From assembly GCA_944324685.1 (NCBI GenBank), contig CALUXG010000024.1:1-39532 (forward strand): a stretch of 39,532 nt of DNA, written 5' to 3'. The stretch's first letter is position 1, and each line of letters starts with the position of its first letter. This document shows positions 22,529 through 31,631 of the stretch, piece by piece. The translations under genes and the position numbers were made by a program. A model generated the notes under the pieces. That model was not told the origin of the DNA, made no database searches, and saw only the letters and a list, made by a program, of their open reading frames with translations. This stretch comes from an uncultured Elusimicrobiales bacterium. Its GTDB lineage: Bacteria; Elusimicrobiota; Elusimicrobia; Elusimicrobiales; Elusimicrobiaceae.

Positions 22529-23515
22529 ATGGCAGAGTATAAAGATTATTACAAAATTTTAGGCGTGAATAAAAACGCCACGGATGCCGAGATAAAGAAA
22601 GCATTTAAGGCGGCCGCCCGCAAATACCATCCGGATTTGCATCCGGAAAGCGAGAAAGCCGCCATGACGGAAAAATTTAAGGATGTAAACGAAGCTTATG
22701 CGGTATTGTCGGATAAACAAAAACGCAGCATTTATGACCAAGTAGGCCAAGAAGGGTATCAAAATTATGCGCGCGGCGGCGCTTCCGGCGGACGTACGCG
22801 TTCTTCGTATGCGGGCGGAAATCCGTTCGGAGGCGCGTATCAGCGCTATAGCGGCGGCGGCTCCGGCTCCGGAAACACCTATTATAATTTCAGTTCTACT
22901 GGAGGCGGTAATTTTGGCGGAGCCGATTTCAGCGATTTTTTTCAGAGCATTTTCGGCGGAATGGGTGGAGGATTTGGCGGTTTTTCCGGTTTTAACGGGA
23001 CGCGTTCCGGCCGCGGCGGCGTGGCCCAACGAGACGGAGATATGGAAGCGGAGTTGGCTTTGAATTTGGAAGACGCACATCGCGGCGGACCTATGCAGCT
23101 GACTTTGCCTGACGGCCGAAACGTTACGGTCAAATTGCCGGCGGGCGTGGGAGAGGGGAAACGCATTAAACTGAAAGGTTTGGGCAACCCGACTTCGCGC
23201 GGTGCCGGAGATTTGTACTTAACGATTAAGATCCGCCCGCATCTGACGTATCGTTTGGAGGGGGACGATTTGCACGTGCCCGTTACGCTCATGCCGTGGA
23301 CGGCGGCTTTGGGAGGGACCATTTATGTGCCGACCTTGGACGGACCGGTAAAAGTGAAAGTTCCCGCCGGCACGCACAACGGGAAAAAATTAAAACTCAG
23401 CGGCAAAGGCTTAAACAGCAAAGGCAGCCTCTATGTAACATTGAGCATAGACGTACCCCGCACGCTGACAAAAGAACAGAAAGAATTGTTTTCCCGTTTG
23501 GCTCAAATCAGTTAA
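22529..23515 (+). CDS. DnaJ-family Hsp40 co-chaperone, CbpA type
   Basis: A 328-residue co-chaperone. The J domain (residues 4-70) has the HPD motif in KYHPDLHPES that stimulates DnaK ATPase. A long Gly/Phe/Ser-rich linker (about 75-165) follows, then the C-terminal substrate-binding barrels with LPAGVGEGKRIKLKGLG and VPAGTHNGKKLKLSGKGL. The four CxxCxGxG zinc-binding repeats of class I DnaJ are missing, so it is class II (CbpA/DnaJ2-like). GGGAGAAG precedes the ATG. It is a single-gene unit with its own promoter and terminator. Confidence 0.93.
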   Translation: MAEYKDYYKILGVNKNATDAEIKKAFKAAARKYHPDLHPESEKAAMTEKFKDVNEAYAVLSDKQKRSIYDQVGQEGYQNYARGGASGGRTRSSYAGGNPFGGAYQRYSGGGSGSGNTYYNFSSTGGGNFGGADFSDFFQSIFGGMGGGFGGFSGFNGTRSGRGGVAQRDGDMEAELALNLEDAHRGGPMQLTLPDGRNVTVKLPAGVGEGKRIKLKGLGNPTSRGAGDLYLTIKIRPHLTYRLEGDDLHVPVTLMPWTAALGGTIYVPTLDGPVKVKVPAGTHNGKKLKLSGKGLNSKGSLYVTLSIDVPRTLTKEQKELFSRLAQIS

Positions 23516-23536
23516 GCAGGCGAGGCTTAAAATTTT

Positions 23537-23568
23537 ACGCCCGCATTTCAAAAATGCGGGCGTTTTTT
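23537..23568 (+). terminator. Rho-independent terminator after dnaJ-like gene
   Basis: 12-bp stem ACGCCCGCATTT/AAATGCGGGCGT with a very short loop and six T. Confidence 0.92.
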
Positions 23569-23685
23569 GTAAAGCAAGAAAATGAAAATATTTCATTTTT
23601 ATTTCCGGAGTTTTTGTTTTCCAATGAAATGTTGGAAACGTGCGCTTCTTTGGCGCCGTGGACACGGTCCTTGCCGGATTTGGAA

Positions 23686-24756
23686 CTATGGCAGCGATCT
23701 TCGTTCCGTATTATGCACCAAAGCGCCCCAATGATATTCCTCGTTTAAGAGCAATTCCCCGTTTTCGGCATATACGGTGCGGGGGCCTTCCAACAAACCG
23801 TCGGCGTAATATTCGTTGCAATATTTATTCCCGTTTGGGAAAAAACAGAAGCGTTCTCCGTCCAAACGGCCGTTTTTGTAATTTTCGTCATACCACACGC
23901 CGCCTTCAGGGAAAAAAATCAGGCGTTTGCCCTGCAGTTTGCCGTTTTCGTAATTTTCTTCACAACTGGTTTTTCCGTCTTGATACCAAGAAATGCGCCG
24001 GCCGTGCAGCTTGCCGTTTTTATAAGACGCGCGTATACAGGGGTCTCCGTTTGGGAAAAAACAAGTCCACTCGCCGTCTAATTGGGCATTTTTATATCGT
24101 GCGGTTGTTTTTACCGTTCCCTCTGCCGTATATGTATAGTATTGGGCAGACCCTTGCAAGACGCCTTTCATATACTGTTCTTCGGAAACGAGACGCCCTT
24201 TTTCATCATAGCGCACCAACACGCCTTCCAATTTGTTGTCTTTGTAAGTGGCTTCGGCGCGCAAAAGATTGTTTTCGTCCAATTCTCTGGCGGGGCCGTC
24301 TGGTATGGCCCCCAGCAGTTCCAAGGTGGCGCCGTTGGCGGCCAGGGTTTGTTCCGCCACCTCTTGTCCGTCAATATAAAAAGACTGCGTGGCCTTGTTT
24401 ACCTTAATGACGGTACCCTCATAATTTGGCAGCGGTTTTGGGGTTTCTTTCAGAATGGGCGTCCCGTGCAGCGTTGTGTCGCCCACGTCAAGCAAAACGC
24501 CGTTTCTGTATTTTTCGGATAAAGTGATTTCTCCGGAGGTCAAATCTATAATTTGTAAATCTCCGTCTAATTTTCCGGCTTTGTAATGTTTGATGGTTTT
24601 TGTGTTAACGTCAAATTCTTCCACCTTGCCTTCCGGCAGGGTCCCCGCCGTGTTAATTAAATTATGGTCTTTGTCCAAGAATTCCTTGGCCAGCGGTATG
24701 GCGCGGTAATAACTGCGTCCTTCGGGAGTTACCAGACATATAATTCTTTCTTTCAT
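23686..24756 (-). CDS. MORN-variant (YwqK-like) repeat protein
   Basis: A 356-residue protein of tandem beta-hairpin repeats of about 23-25 residues with the consensus Y-K-NGKLxG-x-x-x-x-x-x-GxxxxE-x-x. Clear units include ASYKNGKLHGRRISWYQDG, ENYENGKLQGKRLIFFPEG, ENYKNGRLDGERFCFFPNG and EYYADGLLEGPRTVYAENG; weaker units extend towards the N-terminus. No signal peptide is seen, so it may be cytoplasmic. This repeat family is often annotated as toxin-antitoxin YwqK antitoxin, but no toxin gene is adjacent here. The function is unknown; protein or surface interaction is plausible. Confidence 0.85.
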   Translation of the reverse strand: MKERIICLVTPEGRSYYRAIPLAKEFLDKDHNLINTAGTLPEGKVEEFDVNTKTIKHYKAGKLDGDLQIIDLTSGEITLSEKYRNGVLLDVGDTTLHGTPILKETPKPLPNYEGTVIKVNKATQSFYIDGQEVAEQTLAANGATLELLGAIPDGPARELDENNLLRAEATYKDNKLEGVLVRYDEKGRLVSEEQYMKGVLQGSAQYYTYTAEGTVKTTARYKNAQLDGEWTCFFPNGDPCIRASYKNGKLHGRRISWYQDGKTSCEENYENGKLQGKRLIFFPEGGVWYDENYKNGRLDGERFCFFPNGNKYCNEYYADGLLEGPRTVYAENGELLLNEEYHWGALVHNTERRSLP

Positions 24757-24823
24757 AATTTTACTCGCTTGTTTATGTTATTGTAGCATACTTTTTCTGT
24801 TTTTAATGGCGGCAAGGGCGGAC

Positions 24824-24852
24824 TTGACAGCGCTCTTCAGGTCTGATACTCT
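24824..24852 (+). promoter_or_regulatory. Promoter of thioredoxin gene
   Basis: Consensus -35 TTGACA (24824-24829), 17-bp spacer and a weaker -10 TACTCT (24847-24852), giving a leader of about 38 nt. Confidence 0.6.
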
Positions 24853-24896
24853 TTTAAGAAAGAGGTTTTCTTATTTTTGCTGCAGAGGGGGCGCTT

Positions 24897-25217
24897 GTGA
24901 GTGAAGTCGTTTTAACCGATGAAAATTTTGAACAGGAAGTGTTGAAATATACGGGAGTGGTACTGGTGGATTTCTGGGCGCCGTGGTGCGGTCCGTGCCG
25001 CATGTTGGCGCCGGTGGTGGAAGAGTTGGCCAAGGAATACGCAGGAAAAGTTAAAGTGTGCAAATTAAACACGGATGAAGGTTCTTTGACCAGCGCCAAT
25101 TACCATATCACTTCCATACCGACGTTGATTTTTTTCAAAAACGGCGAAGTGGCCGGTCAAACCGTAGGCTTGCAAAGCAAGGCGGCTTTGCAGGAAAAAT
25201 TAAATTCCCTGCTCTAA
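24897..25217 (+). CDS. trxA: Thioredoxin
   Basis: A 106-residue cytoplasmic disulfide reductase with the active site WAPWCGPCRM (residues about 27-36), the buried Asp region VLVDFWAP, the cis-Pro loop ITSIPTLIFFKNG and the C-terminal GLQSKAALQEKL. The start is a GTG preceded by a GGGGG ribosome site 5 nt upstream. It is a complete, ordinary thioredoxin of family length; its reductase is not in this window. Confidence 0.96.
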   Translation: MSEVVLTDENFEQEVLKYTGVVLVDFWAPWCGPCRMLAPVVEELAKEYAGKVKVCKLNTDEGSLTSANYHITSIPTLIFFKNGEVAGQTVGLQSKAALQEKLNSLL

Positions 25218-25354
25218 ATTTCGCCGCAGGCGCAGGAGTCGTTTTCTGCTGCTGTGTTTTGCAGGACAGCGGCGTTGTATTTTGGTTTGTTGTGTAGCTT
25301 TTGATACACCAGTCTCATTGAGGCCGTTCTCTGATTTGTCGGCTTCCACCTTTT

Positions 25355-27937
25355 ATGATGAACTCCATTTCCGAACAGCCGTTTTTTTTGATTGATGCGC
25401 ATGGTTTTCTGCATCGCAATTACCACGCCTTGCCCAAGTTGACTACTTCTGCGGGACAGGAAGTGGGGGCTTTGTATGGTTTTGTTCGTTGGCTGATCAA
25501 ACTGCTCAATGAAAAAAATCCCGTTTATGTGGCCGTATGTTTTGATTCTGCCGGCGGTTGCGCCCGCAGAAAAAGCTTGCTTCCTGCTTATAAAGCCAAT
25601 CGCAAAAAACCGGATGACGCCCTGTTAAGTCAACTCGGTTTGGCGCGGGATATGGTGCGGGATCTGGGGTTGTCCGTCGTAGCCAAAGAGGGCATAGAAG
25701 CCGATGACTTAATGGCTTTTTTGGCGTTGCAGGCACAGAAGCAGCAAAAGCGAAGCGTGCTGGTGACTTCCGATAAAGACGTATACCAGTTTTTAAGCGA
25801 GTATATTTCCGTATGGCCTTCCGGCGGCAAAGACGGTATCAAAGGGCCGGAAGCCGCCGTAGAAAAATTCGGCGTCTCTCAAGCGTTTTTGCCGGATTAT
25901 TTTGCCATTGTGGGGGACGCTTCGGACAATGTTCCCGGGGTGGCGGGCGTAGGTCCCAAAACAACGGTGGAGCTGATAAACACATTCGGCCATTTGGAAG
26001 ATATTTTGCGCGCGGCGCAAAACGATGACCCGCGTATGAAGCCCGCTCTGGCCAAAAAACTGCGCGAGCAGGAAGGCAATGCTTTGCTGTCCAAACAGCT
26101 GGTGGTGCTTGATCCGGCGTTGAATATGCCGTTTGATTTGGAAGATTATCGCGTACGTATGCCGGATCCCGCGGTCTTGGCGGCCATGTTTGAACGCTAT
26201 GAATTTAAGAATTTATTAGAAAGTTTTCATCCAAAAAATTCCGTCTCCGATGTCGTTTGCGTGCCGTCCGCTCCGGATCCGCTGCCGCTGAAAGAAGTTT
26301 TGGATAAGGCTGCTTCGGCGAAAGAAGTATTTTTATACAGCGAGGATGATTTTTTTCTTTTTTCCGTGTCCGAAACCGAATATGCTTTATTGCCTTTGGC
26401 GGAAATAGAAGCTTGGGAAACGGCCGCATTGGAGAAAATCATTTTTGACGATGCCGTGCTGAAGCTGGGGTATGATTTGAAATTTACTCTGCGCGAATTG
26501 AATATTCCCTTAAAAGGCGTTACTCCGCATTGTTTTGACGCGCGTTTGGCGCGTTACGTGTTGGATCCGTCCGGAGATTTAAGTCCCGCCGGCGCGGTGG
26601 CGCATTATTTTTCCGCTATGGCCAATCAGCAGGACGCTTGCGAACGTTTGACGCTTTACAATACCTACATGTTCCGGTTGCGCCAAAAACTGGAAGAAGA
26701 ACTGAAAGCCAAAAATATTTGGCAGCTTTACCAAACGTTGGAATTGCCCTTGATGACGGTGCTGGCCGATATGGAATTCACGGGAATGAAAGTGGATTGC
26801 GCATGGCTGGAGGGGTTTAAGATTTTGCTGGAACAGGAAATGGAAAAGCTGCAGGCGCAGATTGATCAAACTGCCGGTGCGCCCGTAAACATTAACTCCA
26901 CCCGCCAGCTGGGACAGCTTTTGTTTGAACAGTTGCAGCTGCCGGCGGTCAAAAAAACAAAAACGGGTTATTCCACGGATGAGGAAACTTTGTCGCAAAT
27001 CGCGTCGTTGCATCCTGTGGCCCGACAAATTTTGGATTATCGTTCCGACGCAAAACTAAAAAGCACCTATGTAGACAATTTGCTTTTGATGGCAGACGAT
27101 GCAGACCGCGTGCATTCGTACTTGGATCAAACCGGCACGGTTACGGGAAGACTTTCCAGCTCGGCGCCAAATTTGCAAAATATCCCCGTGAGAACGGACA
27201 AAGGCCGCCAGCTGCGCCGAGCGTTTATTGCCGAAAAAGGACATGTTTTGTTAAGTGTGGACTATTCTCAAATTGATTTGCGCGTTTTGGCGCATGAAAG
27301 CAAAGATCCTGTTCTCGTACAGGCATTTTTGGACGGCGGAGATATTCACACGCAGACGGCGGCGCAAATATTCGGCGTGATGCCTCTGATGGTAACGGAC
27401 CAAATGCGCTCTGGCGCAAAAGCCGTAAATTTTGGTATCATTTACGGGCAGGGTCCCATGGGGCTTTCTCAAGCGTTGAACATTTCTTTGCGGGAAGCCA
27501 AAGAATACATAGACAACTACTTTAAGAATTTTCAGGGTGTGCGCCGCTGGATAGATGAAAACGTTGCCAAGGCCCGTAAAAACGGGTTTGTCAAGACCAT
27601 GTTCGGGCATGTCCGTTATTTACCGGAATTTAATATGGGAGTAGGCAGCATGGCGTCTTTTGCCCAGCGTGCCGCCATCAATACCATTGTACAGGGCGGT
27701 TCTGCAGATATTATCAAGAAAGCCATGGTGGATATTTTTCAAACCCTGCGCCATACCCGCGTAAAAATGATTATGCAGGTGCATGATGAGTTGATTTTTG
27801 AAGTGCCGGAGAATGAACTGGACATTTATGTTTCGTCCATTAAAAACCAGATGCAAAATGCCGTTAAACTGATTGTACCTCTTGTGGTCAGCGCCAAAGC
27901 CGGTCCCAATTGGTATGATTTGAAAAAATTATCCTAA
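25355..27937 (+). CDS. polA: DNA polymerase I
   Basis: An 860-residue family A polymerase. Residues 1-300 form the 5' nuclease (FLIDAHGFLHRNYHALPKL, AYKANRKKPDD, EADDLMAF, VTSDKDVYQFL, GDASDNVPGVAGVGPKTT). The middle 3'-5' exonuclease fold is present but lacks the Exo I Asp-x-Glu motif, so proofreading is probably absent. The polymerase has NLQNIPVRT, motif A VDYSQIDLRVLAH, motif B RSGAKAVNFGIIYG and motif C MQVHDELIF. The residue that is normally Glu in DYSQIELR is Asp here. Two adjacent ATGs begin the gene without a clear ribosome site. It replaces RNA primers and fills repair gaps. coaE follows after 5 nt. Confidence 0.97.
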   Translation: MMNSISEQPFFLIDAHGFLHRNYHALPKLTTSAGQEVGALYGFVRWLIKLLNEKNPVYVAVCFDSAGGCARRKSLLPAYKANRKKPDDALLSQLGLARDMVRDLGLSVVAKEGIEADDLMAFLALQAQKQQKRSVLVTSDKDVYQFLSEYISVWPSGGKDGIKGPEAAVEKFGVSQAFLPDYFAIVGDASDNVPGVAGVGPKTTVELINTFGHLEDILRAAQNDDPRMKPALAKKLREQEGNALLSKQLVVLDPALNMPFDLEDYRVRMPDPAVLAAMFERYEFKNLLESFHPKNSVSDVVCVPSAPDPLPLKEVLDKAASAKEVFLYSEDDFFLFSVSETEYALLPLAEIEAWETAALEKIIFDDAVLKLGYDLKFTLRELNIPLKGVTPHCFDARLARYVLDPSGDLSPAGAVAHYFSAMANQQDACERLTLYNTYMFRLRQKLEEELKAKNIWQLYQTLELPLMTVLADMEFTGMKVDCAWLEGFKILLEQEMEKLQAQIDQTAGAPVNINSTRQLGQLLFEQLQLPAVKKTKTGYSTDEETLSQIASLHPVARQILDYRSDAKLKSTYVDNLLLMADDADRVHSYLDQTGTVTGRLSSSAPNLQNIPVRTDKGRQLRRAFIAEKGHVLLSVDYSQIDLRVLAHESKDPVLVQAFLDGGDIHTQTAAQIFGVMPLMVTDQMRSGAKAVNFGIIYGQGPMGLSQALNISLREAKEYIDNYFKNFQGVRRWIDENVAKARKNGFVKTMFGHVRYLPEFNMGVGSMASFAQRAAINTIVQGGSADIIKKAMVDIFQTLRHTRVKMIMQVHDELIFEVPENELDIYVSSIKNQMQNAVKLIVPLVVSAKAGPNWYDLKKLS

Positions 27938-27942
27938 TCCCC

Positions 27943-28533
27943 ATGAATTTCAAAACTCCCAACAAATTGACGGTCGGCCTTACCGGAGGTCTTTTGTGCG
28001 GCAAGAGTACGGCTTTGCGCGCATTTGGCGCGGCGGGGGCTTTTACGCTGAGTTGTGATGCGTTGGTGCGGGAAATTTCGGCCCGCGCCTGCGTACGAAA
28101 AGAGATGAACCGTTTGTTCGGCACGGCGGAAAAGAAGTTGTTGGCGGCCAAAGTATTTTCGGATGTTAAAGCACGGCGCAAACTGGAAAAATTATTGCAT
28201 CCGCTGACGGCCCAAGAAATTTCAGACCGTCTTCGCAAAAATGATGCGTTTTTGCGCGTGGTGGAAGTGCCGCTTTTGTTTGAAGCGGGCTGGCAGGACG
28301 CGTTTGATTTAACGGTGTGTGTTTGCGCGCCGACGAAGACTCTGCCGGCAAGACTGAAAGCGCGCAAAATGAAAAAAACAGATTTTTTGAGAAGGGCTTC
28401 CACACAGCTTGATATGCAGGAAAAAGCTTTTCGCGCGGACATTTGTTTGCTAAATAACGCGTCGGAAAGAGAGTTAAAAACAAAAGTGCGCCGTATATGC
28501 CGCGCGCTTGTCAGAGTTTATACAGTCAAATAA
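27943..28533 (+). CDS. coaE: Dephospho-CoA kinase
   Basis: A 196-residue P-loop kinase that phosphorylates the 3'-hydroxyl of dephospho-CoA in the last step of CoA synthesis. The P-loop is GLTGGLLCGKST (usual form GLTGGIGSGKS), followed by FTLSCDALVRE with the substrate-binding Asp, LEKLLHPLTAQE, and VVEVPLLFEAGW. The C-terminal lid Arg-rich block ARLKARKMKKTDFLRR is slightly divergent. It lies 5 nt after polA and 9 nt before rho, in an operon arrangement seen in other phyla. Confidence 0.94.
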   Translation: MNFKTPNKLTVGLTGGLLCGKSTALRAFGAAGAFTLSCDALVREISARACVRKEMNRLFGTAEKKLLAAKVFSDVKARRKLEKLLHPLTAQEISDRLRKNDAFLRVVEVPLLFEAGWQDAFDLTVCVCAPTKTLPARLKARKMKKTDFLRRASTQLDMQEKAFRADICLLNNASERELKTKVRRICRALVRVYTVK

Positions 28534-28542
28534 GGAGACAGT

Positions 28543-30000
28543 ATGCCAGATACGCAGGAAAAACCGGCCAAAGTGTCTACTGCCAAGGCCGAATCAAAAA
28601 ATAAAACCGAAACGGAAAATAAAAACCATCCTTCACCTCACAGAATGGTCGGTTCTCAGCGGCGCATTATGCAAAAGACGGGCAATGCTTCTGCACCTTA
28701 TGCCCCGCAGCCGGTTCAGCGCCAGCCCAATGGCGCCAAACCCATGGATGCCCGTGAATTAAATAAACTCAGTATTGCGGAGTTGACCAAATTGGCCCTC
28801 AATTACAATATTGAAGACATTTCTGGTTTGCGCAAAGCGGCTTTGGTGGGGAAAATCGTGGCTATACAAGCCAAACAAAACGGTTCCGTATACGGCGGCG
28901 GCGTGTTGGAAATTCTGCCGGACGGGTTTGGTTTTTTACGTTCGGAGGACAACAATTATCTGGCCGGACCGGAAGATATTTACGTTTCTCCGTCTCAGAT
29001 CAAACGTTTTGGCCTGCGCAAAGGAGACAGCATTGAGGGTTTAATCCGACCTCCGAAAGAAGGAGAACGTTTTTTTGCCATGCTTCAAGTGCAAAAAGTA
29101 AACGGAATTGACTCGGTGAATGTGTATAACCGTCCCTTATTTGAAAACCTGACGCCGCTGCATCCCAATGAACGATTTACGTTGGAGCTGGATAAAAATT
29201 CTTTGACGCAGCGCGTCATTGATTTAATGGTGCCGATAGGCAAAGGACAGCGCGCGCTGATCGTGGCCGCTCCTAAAACCGGTAAAACCATGATGATGCA
29301 GGCCATCGCGCATTCTCTGGCGGAAAATCATAAAGACGTGGTGCTGATGGTGCTGCTGATTGATGAACGTCCCGAAGAAGTAACCGATATGGCCCGCAGT
29401 GTGAAAGGGGAGGTCATCGCCTCCACGTTTGACGAGCCCGCCGAACGACATGTACAGGTGGCGGAAATGGTCATAGAAAAGGCCAAACGATTAGCGGAAA
29501 TGGGCAAAGACGTGGTTATTTTGCTGGATTCCATTACCCGTCTGGCCCGCGCCTACAATACGGTGGCTCCGTCTTCGGGCCGCGTACTGACCGGCGGGCT
29601 GGAGGCCACCTCTTTGCAAAAACCCAAACGCTTTTTGGGTGCGGCGCGTAATTTGGAGGAAGGCGGTTCTCTAACCATCATCGCCAGCGCGCTGGTGGAA
29701 ACGGGCAGCCGTATGGACGAAGTCATTTTTGAAGAGTTCAAAGGTACCGGAAACAGCGAAATTTGTCTGGACCGCAAACTCTCTGAGCGGCGTATTTTCC
29801 CCGCGGTGGACATAAACCGCAGTTCCACCCGCAAGGAAAATTTGCTTTTGACGGAAGACGAACTGAATAAAATGTGGATTATCCGCAAAGTGTTGGCTCC
29901 TTTGAGCAGTGTAGACGCCATGACGCTTTTGCTGGACAAGCTTTCTTCCACCAAATCCAATAAGGATTTTTTGAAACAAATGGAAGTGAATGCTTTTTAA
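28543..30000 (+). CDS. rho: Transcription termination factor Rho
   Basis: A 485-residue hexameric RNA helicase. A polar, Lys/Glu/Asn/Gln-rich extension covers about residues 1-65. It is followed by the Rho N-terminal helical domain ([20 protein letters not shown]) and the cold-shock-like RNA-binding domain ([33 protein letters not shown]). The ATPase core has the P-loop [12 protein letters not shown], Walker [31 protein letters not shown] and the Q/R-loop block [27 protein letters not shown] precedes the ATG. The N-terminal extension is the variable part of the family and may bind RNA or promote condensation. Confidence 0.98.
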   Translation: MPDTQEKPAKVSTAKAESKNKTETENKNHPSPHRMVGSQRRIMQKTGNASAPYAPQPVQRQPNGAKPMDARELNKLSIAELTKLALNYNIEDISGLRKAALVGKIVAIQAKQNGSVYGGGVLEILPDGFGFLRSEDNNYLAGPEDIYVSPSQIKRFGLRKGDSIEGLIRPPKEGERFFAMLQVQKVNGIDSVNVYNRPLFENLTPLHPNERFTLELDKNSLTQRVIDLMVPIGKGQRALIVAAPKTGKTMMMQAIAHSLAENHKDVVLMVLLIDERPEEVTDMARSVKGEVIASTFDEPAERHVQVAEMVIEKAKRLAEMGKDVVILLDSITRLARAYNTVAPSSGRVLTGGLEATSLQKPKRFLGAARNLEEGGSLTIIASALVETGSRMDEVIFEEFKGTGNSEICLDRKLSERRIFPAVDINRSSTRKENLLLTEDELNKMWIIRKVLAPLSSVDAMTLLLDKLSSTKSNKDFLKQMEVNAF

Positions 30001-30012
30001 GCATGTACAGAC

Positions 30013-30050
30013 GGGAAAGAAGCCTTTGGCTTTCTTTCCCTTTGTATTTT
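30013..30050 (+). terminator. Terminator after rho
   Basis: GGGAAAGAAGCC pairs with GGCTTTCTTTCCC (one bulged T) around TTT, followed by TTTGTATTTT, starting 12 nt after the rho stop. Confidence 0.8.
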
Positions 30051-30054
30051 ATGG

Positions 30055-30060
30055 TAAAAT
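30055..30060 (+). promoter_or_regulatory. Likely -10 box of rpmE
   Basis: GGTAAAAT upstream of rpmE, with the hexamer TAAAAT at 30055-30060, 47 nt before the start codon; no good -35 is visible because the rho terminator occupies that position. Confidence 0.4.
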
Positions 30061-30107
30061 AAACAAGAAGGCGTTTTTGCCCCGAACCATTTGCAGAGGA
30101 AAATAAA

Positions 30108-30479
30108 ATGAAAGAGAAAATACATCCGAAATATGAATTTGTGGAAGCGGTTTGCGCTTGCGGCAATAAATTTCTTACCCGCTCCACGGCCAAAACTTTG
30201 AAATTGGATATTTGTGCGGCCTGCCATCCTTTCTTTACCGGCAAGCAAAAATTGCTGGATACGGAAGGAAGAGTGGAAAAATTCAACAAACGTTTTGCCT
30301 CTACGGCCGGAAAGACCGTAACGCGCAAGCCCAAAACCGAAGTAAAAGCCAAGGCTAAACTGGCGAAGAAAACCGTCTTAAAGAAAGCCGCTTCCGCCAA
30401 GAAGGCTCCCAAGGCCGCCGCGGCGACTAAAAAAGCTGCCAAAACCGAGGCCAAAGCCGAAGCCAAGGCCGCAAAATAG
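30108..30479 (+). CDS. rpmE: Ribosomal protein L31, zinc type, with histone-H1-like tail
   Basis: The first 65 residues are a normal large-subunit L31: [37 protein letters not shown] and FNKRF. Cys16, Cys18, Cys36 and Cys39 form the zinc site. The protein then continues for nearly 60 residues of Lys/Ala-rich sequence ([20 protein letters not shown] and similar), resembling the tails of histone H1-like bacterial proteins. Ordinary L31 is about 70 residues long. AGAGGA lies 7 nt before the ATG. The tail probably binds rRNA or DNA non-specifically. Confidence 0.95.
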   Translation: MKEKIHPKYEFVEAVCACGNKFLTRSTAKTLKLDICAACHPFFTGKQKLLDTEGRVEKFNKRFASTAGKTVTRKPKTEVKAKAKLAKKTVLKKAASAKKAPKAAAATKKAAKTEAKAEAKAAK

Positions 30480-30494
30480 CCGTTTTTTTTAAGA

Positions 30495-30528
30495 AAACAG
30501 ACTCTCGCTAACGGGGGTCTGTTTTTTT
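30495..30528 (+). terminator. Rho-independent terminator after rpmE
   Basis: ACAGAC pairs with GTCTGT around a 14-nt loop, followed by seven T, 16 nt after the rpmE stop. Confidence 0.8.
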
Positions 30529-30558
30529 ATTATCTGCCCGATAAGGAAAATAAATTGT

Positions 30559-31617
30559 ATGGATACCTCCAAATATATTGAAGAATACAAAAAGTTGGAA
30601 ACGGAATTGATGAGCGGCGCTTTGTCGGCGCATGAACTGATGGAAAAATCCAAACGCCATGCTTTTTTGAAACCCATTATTGAAAAAGAGAATGAAATAA
30701 ACCGAATCTTAAAAAACATAGAAGACGACAAAGCCATCATCAAAGACGGAACGGATAAAGAAATGGCTGCATTGGCCGCCGAAGAAATGCAGGAGCTGGA
30801 GGCGCGGCTTGTGCTGTTGCAGCAGGAGTTGCGCGTATTGGTCATTCCCCCTGATCCGAACGATTCAAAAAGCATTTATTTGGAAATACGCCCGGGAGCA
30901 GGCGGAGAAGAGTCTGCGTTGTTTGCGGCGGAACTTTTGCGCGTATACCAACATTTTGCCGATTCCAAGGGCTGGAAAACCGAACTGCTGGAATATACTC
31001 CCACGGGACTAAAAGGCTGTAAATACGTCAGTATGTTTATTAAAGGCGATGGGGCTTATTCTTGGTTGCGCGATGAAGCGGGGACGCACCGTGTGCAGCG
31101 CGTGCCGGATACGGAAACGTCCGGTCGGGTACATACGTCCACCGTTACGGTGGCCATTATGCCGGAAGCGGAAGACATTGACATAGAAATCAAGCCCGAA
31201 GATTTGGAATTGGAGACTTGCCGCTCCGGAGGTGCCGGCGGTCAAAACGTAAACAAAGTGGAAACGGCCGTACGCATTATCCATAAGCCCACCGGTGTAG
31301 TAGTGTCCTGTCGTGAAGAACGCAGCCAAGGCAAAAACCGTGAGAAAGCCATGGCCATGCTTAAAGCCAAACTTTACCAGATCGAAGAAGAAAAGCGCAA
31401 TAAAGAAATTTACGACGCGCGCAAAAGCCAAGTGGGTACAGGGGACCGCAGCGAAAAAATACGCACCTATAATTTTCCTCAAAGCCGCGTTACCGATCAT
31501 CGTACGGACAAAAATTATCACAATTTGGCGGAAATCATGGAAGGAAATATAGGGGAAATACTGGAAGATTTGCGGAAATTGCGGCTGGAAGAAAAATTGA
31601 AAAATCTGCAGTTGTAA
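30559..31617 (+). CDS. prfA: Peptide chain release factor 1
   Basis: A 352-residue class I release factor. The peptidyl-tRNA hydrolysis motif is in [18 protein letters not shown], with the Gln that PrmC methylates. The codon-recognition loop reads VPDTETSGR, matching the RF1-type PxT motif and not the SPF motif of RF2, so it reads UAA and [13 protein letters not shown] and [11 protein letters not shown] match the family. The start has AAGGA about 11 nt upstream. prmC lies two genes downstream, a common pairing. Confidence 0.97.
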   Translation: MDTSKYIEEYKKLETELMSGALSAHELMEKSKRHAFLKPIIEKENEINRILKNIEDDKAIIKDGTDKEMAALAAEEMQELEARLVLLQQELRVLVIPPDPNDSKSIYLEIRPGAGGEESALFAAELLRVYQHFADSKGWKTELLEYTPTGLKGCKYVSMFIKGDGAYSWLRDEAGTHRVQRVPDTETSGRVHTSTVTVAIMPEAEDIDIEIKPEDLELETCRSGGAGGQNVNKVETAVRIIHKPTGVVVSCREERSQGKNREKAMAMLKAKLYQIEEEKRNKEIYDARKSQVGTGDRSEKIRTYNFPQSRVTDHRTDKNYHNLAEIMEGNIGEILEDLRKLRLEEKLKNLQL

Positions 31618-31631
31618 GGTAGAATGAGGGT

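Noticed and set aside
23640-24407. Long + strand open frame opposite the MORN protein
   Set aside because: Its sequence is Arg/Cys-rich and mirrors the repeat codons of the minus strand gene; no ribosome site or domain is seen.
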